Source: Omphalotus guepiniiformis
Taxonomy: Eukaryota; Basidiomycota; Agaricomycetes; Agaricales; Omphalotaceae
NCBI GenBank assembly: GCA_028554645.1
Contig: JAQOOI010000072.1
Location: 372,001 to 436,000 of the forward strand
DNA: 64,000 nucleotides
Direction of reading: 5' to 3'
Part shown: positions 55,521 to 64,000 of the stretch, in pieces
Position numbering within the stretch: the first letter of the stretch is position 1
How the letters are laid out: each line of letters opens with the position of its first letter
The notes under the pieces: model-generated
Told to the model about the DNA's origin: nothing
Databases searched by the model: none
The model's input: the letters and a program-made list of their open reading frames with translations, nothing else
Made by a program: the position numbers and the translations under genes

Positions 55521-57987
55521 ATGAATAGCCCTCAGAATGATCCTTCGCAGCAGTTTGCGACTCATGAGATGGCTAACGATATCCATGACCTCGTCTCACA
55601 AAAGGTGACTACGAACCATGGTTCAGTACCCGAATTAGATGTGGCCGACGATGAATTGGTACTTCCCACTGAAGAGGAGAAGGATTCTTTGAGGAGGATA
55701 CCGGGTAGTATACCATGGAACGTATACTGTCAGTTGGCTTTCCCTCTCTCTTAAAATCACTGTTGATTCATCTTGTTCATTCTAGTGATCTGGTTTGCGG
55801 AATTAGCTGAACGTTTTGCGGTGAGAAACAGTCACCGACAAAAGTAATTTCAATTAAGATCTTTCGCGCAGTTCTTTGGGTCCAGCGTCGTCTTTGTTAG
55901 TACATCCATTTCGTCTTTTTTTTTTCTCAGTGTTTCTGAGTACCAGAATTTTTGCAGACCAATTTCATTCAACAACCGCTTCCGCCAGGTTCTCATACCG
56001 GAGCTGGTTTCGCTGATGGGCAATCTGGTGCTCTCGGTTTGGGACAAAGGGCTTCCACAGGGCTGACAACTTTCTTTGTCCTATGGTACATAGATCTCTT
56101 CTCTGATTTCTTACTCACCACGCTGACCGCCTTTTGTTTTGCAGGTGTTACGTGACGCCTCTTCTAGGTGGATACATCGCTGACGGGTATCTTGGTCGCT
56201 TCAATACGATGTGCATAGCAATGGTTATACGCTTCCTTGGTCATATTCTCTTGGTTGTTGCTACTATTCCTGGGGTCATTGAGCACCAAAGTGCCTTGGG
56301 TGTTTTGATTGTTGCGATGATCATTATAGGCGTTGGTACAGGCCTGATCTCGAGTAACGTATCGCCGCTATTAGGAGAGCAATGCACGAAGACTACGCTA
56401 TACGTTCGGACTATGCGCAATGGTGAAAGGGTCCTTGTGGATCCTGCATTGACCATCTCAAGGGTGTACATGGTTGGTTCCTTTTTTGTTTTGTCTGTTG
56501 TCTTACGAGTCACTGAATGGTAAAAACTTTCATGATAGTATTTCTACCTCATAATCAATATCGCTGCTCTTTTCGGACAAATCAGCATGACTTACTGCGA
56601 GAAATTCGTCGGTTTTTGGCTAGCCTACACTCTCGCTTTAGTCGTCTTTCTTATATGCCCTTTGATTCTCTTCCTCGGCCGCAATCGTTTTGTCCGGTCC
56701 CCTCCAACTGGATCCGTGCTCGTTACAGCCTTGAGACTGTGTCGTTACGCGATGAGAGGCAAATGGAGTTTAGATCCCGTCAAGAGTTATCGACGCTTGA
56801 AGGCACCTGGATTTTGGGAGGAAGCGAAACCGAGTAGCGTACGAGCGAGAGGAGAGGAGGTACCGGCTTGGATGACTTTTGAGGATCAGTGGGTGGATGA
56901 GGTGAAGATAGGGTTGAAAGCTTGCGCCGTGCTTGGCTGGTTTCCAATATACTGCAAGTCTATCACTTTCTTTCACTCCAGCTCACTGAGAGCTAACGTT
57001 TTTTATTTCAAGCACAGGGCTCACCTATAATCAACTCAATAACAATTTGACCTCTCAAGCTGCCACAATGACGACCCATAACGTACCAAACGATGTCCTC
57101 ACCAATCTTGCCCCGTTCGCTCTAATCATTATGATTCCAATTTGTGATTTTTTGGTGAGTTTTCTGTCTTCAGCGTTCTCAATATCAGGCGTCATTCATA
57201 TGTCGAAAGATTTATCCTGCACTACGACGAGCTGGTCTGAAATTCAGTCCTCTCAGAAAGTTCTTCGCTGGGTTCATCATGGGGGCTCTTGCTATGGTCT
57301 GGGCTGCGGGTGAGCGCGGTCTCATCGCTATCCCTGTCCGAAAAGATGACAATAGCAATTGGTAAATCCAAGTCCTACAGCACTACGTCTACAAGGTATT
57401 ACTCTCCTTTTTCTCTTGACGTAGTAATGCCTCACGTTGCCTTGCTTGTATATAGACCAATCCATGCGGCTACGAAGCGACTACTTGTCGTGACTCTAAT
57501 GGTAATACCCTAGTATCACCATTGAGCGTTTGGATTCAAACTGGCTCATACGTTATGACGGTTTATTCCTTTGTGCAAGCTCTGACCACGTTGCTAACCG
57601 TTAGATACGTCCTGATTGCACTGAGTGAAATCTTTGCGTCGATTACGGGTCTTGAATACGCATTCACTAAAGCACCGAAGAATATGCGGTCGTTCATCAC
57701 TGCCGTATTTCTCCTCACGTCAGCGGTCTCTGCAGCTCTTGGTGAAGCATTTGTTTGTAAGTTAATTTGTTCATATTGCTGCAAATGCTGAGCGCTGATG
57801 CTGGATATGTCTGTCGTCATGATCAGCTCTTTCTGACGATCCTCTCCTTGTGTGGAATTATGGTGTAATGGGTGTTTTAGCGGCGGTTACTGGAGTTGCG
57901 TTTTGGTTCTTTGTAAGAAGAGAGGATGTGAAGGAGAATGAGACGACTCGGAAGCGGGTTGATGGACAGACTGGGAAGGAGAAATAG
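55521..57987 (+). CDS. POT/PTR2-family proton-coupled oligopeptide transporter
   Basis: About a dozen exons from ATG 55521 to TAG 57987. The family ExxER proton-coupling motif is present (WFAELAERFA, near 55797), followed by the PTR2 signature region VTPLLGGYIADGYLGRFNTM and VGTGLISSNVSPLLGEQ. Later spans include FVGFWLAYTLALVVFLICPL, YPALRRAGLKFSPLRKFFAG and IALSEIFASITGLEYAFTKA (the second PTR2 helix pattern). Twelve membrane helices are expected in the plasma membrane. Fungal PTR2 proteins import di- and tripeptides. Next to a candidate peptide-product locus it could move peptide precursors or products, but an ordinary nutritional role is equally possible. No frameshift found. Internal exon edges are approximate. 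Confidence 0.85.
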
Positions 57988-58181
57988 TGATTGTGACATA
58001 CGGAATAGCTTCTAGCATTTGCGTTGTCGTAGATTAGTCTGCGAATTAGCATGAACTCAGAATTGCAGGTATATTGACAGTGTTGAAGTGTGGAATCAGA
58101 GCGAGTAAGGGTCCGGGCCAGGGATACCTACTGAAGGAGACAAGCAGCGCTTATTTCTTCGAGCCCTTGGTTCTGATTATC

Positions 58182-60250
58182 ATGGCGGACGAGGCACGTC
58201 CCCTTCTACCCCCTCATCCACCAGTGGCAACCGACGACGACGACGGAAATAAACGTTTTGATTTTGCGCGCACAGTCCAGTTGGTTTGTCTTTCATTCAA
58301 ACCCATCTAGTACGAATATGATATTCATTCGCGCTGAATTTTCAGATAGTACCCACTGGCATTGGCATATTCCTTTATGCCTTCGACAGCACTCTCATAC
58401 CAGCATCGTATGCCGTCATTGGTAGCGAGTTCAATCAGCTCCAGCATACCGGTTGGATCGCTACAGCTTACATGCTCATGCTTGCCAGTATTCAGTAAGA
58501 TCCTCGTATACTGGCTCTTCTTCTGGCCTCTGAAACACGATACTATGGGACAGACCTCTCTACGGAAAGCTTAGTGATGTATTCGGACGTAAAGCATGCT
58601 TTCTTTTTGCTTACACCGTCTATGGACTTGGGTGTTTGTGTTGTGGGCTCTCTCGAAATATGCCTCAGTTGATAGCTGCCAGAGCTCTAGCAGGCGTTGG
58701 CGGAGCTGGACTAATAACGTGAGTGGCTTACGGTGCAGCTTTATCTTGGCCGCTTTGGACTGATATCCTCTGAATTCCCTTAGGCTGGTCTCTATTTTAG
58801 TGGCGGATCTTGTGCCTCTGCGAACACTAGGAACTTGGAATGGTGCGTTCATTGTCTTACCAGTGATACCTCTAAAAGGATATGATATTTCTTCTAGGAA
58901 TTCTCAACATTATATTCGTTCTTGGACAATCTGCAGGTTCCCCTGTAGGAGGCGCTTTGGCTGACGGACCTGGCTGGAGATGGTGATTACCGTGTCTGTG
59001 TTGTACACCAATACACTGCTCATGCATGCTATTCAAATATAGGGCTTTCCTTCTTCAACTTCCATTGTTAATGCTGGGCGTTTTGTCAGTATCAACGATT
59101 CTTCAAGCGCCACAGTCACTTTCTGAATCCATGCGGGACAAATTCAAACGAATAGATTTTCCCGGGGCTTTATGTCTCGTGGTCGCAATCTCTGCGCTCT
59201 TGGTTGGCTTAGATCGAGGTGGCAATACTGCATGGCTTGACACGGTCACATTGGGAGCTCTTATCGTGTCTGCAATAGCCTTCATTGCTTTCTGGAACGT
59301 AGAGACTCGGTTTGCGAAGGAGCCATTCGCCCCTCGTCACATTCTATTGCATAGAGATCTTCTTTCGCCCTACCTGTGCGATTTCTTCTCCATAGGTTCC
59401 GACTCTTGTGTCATATTCTTCTTGCCTCTGTACTTCCAGGCTGTGGAGAGGAAGACGGCCGTACATGCAGGTGCAGTGCTCGTCCCAGCGGCCATTGCTG
59501 CTACGATTGGCACCCTAGTCGGTGGATGGAGTGTACAAAAGACAGGAAAATACTGGAAACCTATATTCTTGGCGTATTTGATACAAGCTTTGGGAACCTT
59601 GCTTGTATCACTGATGGTATACAGTGGTTCTAGTTTGCAGGTCGTGGTTGCGGGTGAGTTTCTTCGTATCAGCTCAGGTTTAAGATATGTTTTTGAAAAT
59701 GTTCTCGATAAGCCTATATACTTTCCAGCTTTGGGTGTGGCTTCGGTATCACCGCGACTGTAGTTGCGATTGTTGCCAATGCTGGGAAGAAGGCACAGGC
59801 GATTGCAACTGCCAGTAAGTTTGTCAGTGGAACATACTTCAGTAGAACTTACAGCCCCTTCTAGTTGCTTTCTTGTTCAGGTCTCTTGGTGCTGTCGTTG
59901 GTATTTTGCTTGGAGGGACAATAATGCAAAATGCTCTCCGGTCTCTGCTCCGTAGCAAATTACAAGAACAAGACTTGGACGTGGATAAGGTATATATTTG
60001 ATTGCCTCGTTTTCAAGCGCACTGGGCTGACTTTGTGAAGATTGTCGAAGGTGTCCGTGCTTCCTTAACCTACCTCGACACACTTCCGTCCTCTGTGCAA
60101 CTTCTCGTACGTTCGACCTACCGTGAGGCTACCTTTTTTGCTTTCATCTTCGCAACGGTGTTGGCGGTCGCTGCGGTACTAAACGCCTATAGGATCACCG
60201 AGAAATCCATGTCCACAGATTCAACCGAACAGCAAGGCCTTGGTCACTAG
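58182..60250 (+). CDS. MFS transporter, DHA2-like (14-helix drug:H+ antiporter type)
   Basis: Start MADEARPLLPPHPPVATDDD at 58182. Exons give IFLYAFDSTLIPASYAVIGS and FNQLQHTGWIATAYMLMLAS, motif A as YGKLSDVFGRKACFLFAY, ARALAGVGGAGL, LGQSAGSPVGGALADGPGWR (motif C region), LDRGGNTAWLD, then FLPLYFQAVERKTAVHAGAV and a final exon ending LGH at 60250. The helix count and the long final loop before the last helix fit DHA2 exporters. Such pumps export toxins or secondary metabolites and often sit in biosynthetic clusters. It lies on the same strand as the peptide transporter and UstYa-like copy b. Roughly ten exons; edges approximate. Confidence 0.82.
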
Positions 60251-60957
60251 GACATTCGACTATCTCAATCTCGTAATCTTCTCGCGAGCTGGTTCTGATT
60301 CTGGTATTTGATGTCTCGTTTTTCTGTTTGGGATCAATGTAATACTGTAACGACTCGGATTGCACCAGAAGGCACCAGAACGGGCTCTTTCGTTTACGCC
60401 TCGGACGCAATTGCACACTTTTGACCCTCGGGAAAGTACTTCCTGCGATACTCGGGAGCTGTGCGTGGTGGCTCAAGGAAGCAAATTGATCTCTTAAAAC
60501 TACAGCTTTGGGACCGGACTTGGGTTTGACCAATCAATTAGAAGACCGCGTCACTCTCAAGGGGTTCCCGATAATGCGATGCGATGCACTACATTCTCGA
60601 AATTCTCAAGGCGTGGTTGACTTGCCAGATCCCAACAATCGGTCTCTCGTACACCGGAAAGAAACATCTTCTATTAAACTGTGTACGGCATGGTCCGTAT
60701 AACCTCCAGATATCTGAATACAAATCAGATACTCACACGAACTCATTCTTAGAACCCCGGACGCCAATACTTCTCAACGGCTTTCAAAATTCAACCGGCT
60801 CGCTTGGTCTGTTCGCCTCTGCGGTTGTTATCAGGACCCACAATACCAACCAACATCAAGCTATCTAATGGAATATTCGTGAATCGGGATGGCCTGCTCT
60901 CAAAATCCTATCTGCAAGCCCCAGTCGAGTTGTTACTACGACCATCTCACTTCAAAT
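60251..60957. other. Intergenic
   Basis: No supported gene; it probably carries the promoter of UstYa-like copy b. Confidence 0.4.
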
Positions 60958-61707
60958 ATGTCATCTAGGAATGATCCTCTCTCGTCTTACACTTGGAAAT
61001 TCTTTCTTCAAGGCTTCGCTATCCTGAACGCCCTCCTTGTATTGGGAACAACTCGCAAGGTCTTCTTCTCCAGTAGCCTAGAGAAATACAGTAAGTGTGC
61101 TGTGAGCTCATTGAGGATCCGATTCACAAGAATTCATTCTTTTTCCTTAGCTTGGATAAACAAGGATTATCCACTTGAAATGCCCACCGGCGATATCCCC
61201 ACTGCTGAGATGACTTTTCAAGAGTCTTCTCGTTTCACGCTTACCGACCCTAACAGCAAACCCAACTGGGACACTCTCATCTATAACCAGTTCGGGATCG
61301 GATTTCAACACCTTGGGCCATATCACTTTCGTTACATCTCAGGCGCATACCATTCTCTTCATTGTGTATACTCGATGCAAGAAGATTTCGACAAACCTAA
61401 CCATAAGGAGCATCCAAGTCATCACTTTGTCAGTTTTTCAATAACCTCCACTCAACTGATAATTTCACCTGACCAATTTTTTATGGTTAACGCGTAGATT
61501 CATTGTCTAATGTATTTTAGGCAGATATTTTTGTGCAATGCTGATTTGACATTGGAGGCTGGTGACTTTATGAGGAGGAATTTCACTGTTGACCGTACGG
61601 GCGAAACACGCAAGTGCAGGGATTGGTCCACGGTGGCGACTTGGGTGGATCAAAATACGAGGGATTGGCTTGAGTTCAATGGTATCAAACCTGACGAGTT
61701 GTTGTAG
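60958..61707 (+). CDS. UstYa-like oxidase (DUF3328), copy b
   Basis: Three exons (60958-61090, 61151-61428, 61498-61707). Exon one, MSSRNDPLSSYTWKFFLQGF..., has the single membrane anchor. Exon two begins WINKDYPLEMPTGDIPTAEM and ends HPSHHF, and contains YHSLHC. Exon three begins IHCLMYFRQIFLCNADLTLE, with the second HC motif, and ends DELL. Both DUF3328 signatures are intact, and intron positions match copy a at 14841-15611, its close paralogue. Possible RiPP-modifying oxidase, membrane-anchored in the secretory pathway. Confidence 0.88.
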
Positions 61708-61986
61708 TACATCCGTATTCATGCATTTGGGCGAAAATTTGATTGTATGCTTCCCGGTATGCCAGTGAACAAAAGCGATCTCGACAGAAGACGAGCAAGA
61801 TCAAGTGTTTCCGCAGACTAAGTCACAGCTGGAATTGTATTCAATATACTACTCTGTACTCTTCAACAGAACGCAAGACGAGATCAATACAATCAGGAGG
61901 GGAGTAAGATTTCAAGGATATATGAAAGTACTACAAAGTCAAAAAATGCATGCTTTACACCGTTACTCCTTCAACTGAACATAAAA

Positions 61987-62638
61987 CTACTCAGCCAACT
62001 TGATATACGCGTCGTAATTTCTATCAGCCTCTTGATACAAAGGTTCCCAGTCATGGCACATCTGGTCAAAACCGTTGTACGTGAAAACCGAGCCTTGGAT
62101 TTCAGTCCTCATATCCATCTGGCAAAGCATCGTCTGTCTGAGATAGTTCATGCAATGCTGAGCCAATGGTGAAGTACGATGGCTGCCTTCGTTCACATAC
62201 GCCTCCTGCAAGATCTCGAGGCAACGCAGTTGATGAAACATCGCGACCGTGTGCGTGCTAACGTTACCGTCAGGCTCCGAGAGATGCACAATATGGCCAC
62301 CTTTGGGCAACAGATGATTCCAAGCTTCAGCCCCCATTCTGTATCGGGACGAAGAAGGAATAATACGCATCGCGACGCGCTCCAACCTTGGAATTGACCA
62401 TGTCAGACGTTGAGCTAGTTAAATGCGATTGAGTTTTGAGAATTCACGAGAGAGCACATGAAGGTGACTTACATTGGGCCATATATGCGCGTGGGTGTTG
62501 GATAGAGCCCGTCAAGTACAAGACGGCGACGATCGTGAACAGCAGTGTGAGCGTAGCAATTGCAGCGGCTCGTACTTTGCCTTGTCCGAGTCGCGTTGAG
62601 GTACCTCGAGCCCATGCAGGTTTCTGTTCAGTTGACAT
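61987..62638 (-). CDS. UstYa-like protein (DUF3328), divergent copy c
   Basis: Exon one starts at 62638 (MSTEQKPAWARGTSTRLGQG) and includes a membrane anchor (AAIATLTLLFTIVAVLYL). After an intron with acceptor near 62424 the second exon reads QRLTWSIPRLERVAMRIIPS, AMFHQLRCLEILQEAY and QHCMNYLRQTMLCQMDMRTE, ending at 61987. The second signature (HCMNYLRQ) is kept, but the first is HQLRC instead of HxxHC, losing one His. DUF3328 copies with such changes are common in basidiomycetes, and their activity is unclear. It is convergent with copy b and only about 280 bp from it. The fit to the family is good, but its chemistry may differ. Confidence 0.78.
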
Positions 62639-63449
62639 CTTGTCGAGCGAAAAAGATGGGTGGTATGCTCTGCTTCAGTCCGATTACTAGTATATACCCT
62701 GATATACCTCGACTTTCCTTTGCGTTGTTGAATTTCTATCTTTATTTGGTCGAACTGAGCCCGACGTTGCCGCGATTCCAGGATTTCCATGATCAGTGGA
62801 TGTATCGAACCGAGTCTCTTTCACTTGAAGATTGATATCTAATAGAAGAACAGCGACTTGATGCGTGTCAGGCTGCAATCCATGTAAATATATCAAGACG
62901 AAGGAAGAAGGAAGATGAAACCATGTGTACTCGATGTGGTGAAATATCGTCCTAAGGTCTCACGGGCCTGAGTCCGGTCAGACGAGAAAAAGGGCGAGAG
63001 AATTCTACATTCCGAGAAGTATCTACGACACCTAAATATTGTAGCTACCAACTACGCAATGCTACGGAATCCGCTATCTAAGTGTACGCAGTTGGAGAAC
63101 AAGAGAAATAAGACATAGATGAATAAGTCAAGTAGAGAACAAGAAAGATAAATGAAATACTCGCAGTTATCAGCAACGTTGAGTAATTATGCTTACAGTA
63201 TGGCGGCGCCAGATATGGTAGTAACGATACAGCCTCCCGGCTTAGCCTCCGTGCGTAATATTGATGAACAACAGTGGGCGAGGGAAGATTCTGCGAGAGT
63301 GTTTGGGGTCCTGACGGCGCCTTTTCTTCTTGTTCGTGTCCACTTGCGGCACTAGCTGCCCAGAATATCATGGTTTGAAGCGCTGATATTAGAGTGTAAG
63401 TTCATCAGCTATTCGTGCTATCATCTTTCATCTCTTCTGACTGCTCAAT
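62639..63449. other. No recognisable gene
   Basis: Promoter-side region between a minus-strand and a plus-strand gene. Short open frames have no support. Confidence 0.4.
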
Positions 63450-64000
63450 ATGGTGAACAGCAGGATTGCGCCCTATGGAACCTGGGTCTCCCCTGTCACT
63501 GCTGAGGCAGTCGCAGCTCAAGTTTGTCTTACCATTCTCATTCACCTGGCGAAGTTTCAAGTCTCTTCTAGAGTTTCTCCGCAGGAATTGAAGACGTGAT
63601 TGTGGATCCTGTCACCTCCAAAGTCTACTTTGCTCAGAAGCGTCCTGAAGAAGGTGGTAGCACTCTGTTTCATGGTCTCGTGGAGAAAAGAATTCAGTGG
63701 TATGTTATAGGTGGTAGGTCTGCTATCGTCGATGCCGCTGATCGTCAAGATCTCTTTGACGGCTCTTGGGATGCTCGAACTCAAGTGCATGAATACGGAG
63801 GCGCAGCGGCTGTCGTGCACGCTGATATACTGTACTTTTCAAACATGTCGGACAGGCGAGTGTATAAATGCGTAAAAGGCGGAAAGCCTACAGCCATCAC
63901 TCCTGGTTAGTAGATCGTTTAACTCGAGTTAGTATACAAGGTCTGACCCACTAATGCCAGATAACCCTGTTCAGCGATTTGCAGATTTTGCAGTACACCC
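63450..64000 (+). CDS. S9-family serine peptidase (dipeptidyl aminopeptidase/acylaminoacyl-peptidase type), N-terminal part, runs off the window
   Basis: From ATG 63450: NSRIAPYGTWVSPVTAEAVA, an intron with acceptor near 63579, then GIEDVIVDPVTSKVYFAQKR, RPEEGGSTL, a region with ARTQVHEYGGAAAVVHADIL and YFSNMSDRRVYKCVKGGKPT, another intron after 63907, and NPVQRFADFAVHP at the edge. The APYGxWxSPxTA opening, RPxEGG and TxVHEYGGG-like motif belong to the beta-propeller of S9 peptidases. The catalytic hydrolase domain would lie beyond 64000. Probably a cytosolic housekeeping enzyme and not part of the putative peptide locus. Confidence 0.75.

Overview
The window looks like nuclear DNA of a basidiomycete, probably an Agaricomycete (mushroom-type) fungus. 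Genes are intron-rich with short introns (about 45-65 bp). The families present are typical of that group: several UstYa-like DUF3328 proteins, a KDZ transposase with a CxC2-like cysteine cluster, a fungal TET/JBP dioxygenase, basidiomycete Ty3/gypsy elements, and a PTR2-type peptide transporter. Gene models were made by eye from reading frames and splice signals, so exon edges are proposals.

Layout. 1-10.3 kb: a small FHA-like gene (1018-1645), about 4 kb without a gene I can recognise, then two tandem paralogous multi-pass membrane protein genes on the minus strand (5771-7014 and 7781-9265). 10.3-16.6 kb: a secreted or membrane-anchored gene of unknown function (10279-14516) cut in two by a 3.45-kb Helentron-like element, a UstYa/DUF3328 gene on the minus strand (14841-15611), and, divergent from it, a tiny secreted precursor gene (16210-16632). 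The precursor has a signal peptide followed by three near-identical 20-residue units, each on its own exon, with Kex2-type KR sites between units.

17.16-53.87 kb: a large KDZ DNA-transposon island. It has imperfect terminal inverted repeats, and its ends are studded with the palindrome ATTATAAT (C-rich flanks on the left, G-rich on the right). Its genes are a 12-exon KDZ transposase, a TET/JBP dioxygenase, two genes with an RNase H1 N-terminal (viroplasmin-like) domain, and three uncharacterised island genes. Two elements are nested in it. One is a 16.5-kb Ty3/gypsy retrotransposon (26563-43088) that splits the TET/JBP gene. The other is a second, 4.24-kb Helentron-like copy (49150-53393), in the opposite orientation to the first.

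53.9-64 kb: a paralogue of the broken unknown gene, a POT/PTR2 peptide transporter, a DHA2-like MFS transporter, two more UstYa-like genes, and the start of an S9-family peptidase.

Working together. Without the KDZ island, the unknown-gene pair, three UstYa-like oxidase genes, the repeat-peptide precursor and two transporters would be neighbours. That composition resembles a dikaritin-type (ustiloxin-like) RiPP locus. The biosynthetic link is inferred from gene content and from selection on the repeat, not shown directly. The gypsy element carries two long, multi-exon genes on its antisense strand between pol and the 3' LTR, and seems to express gag, pro and pol in three frames joined by two -1 frameshifts.
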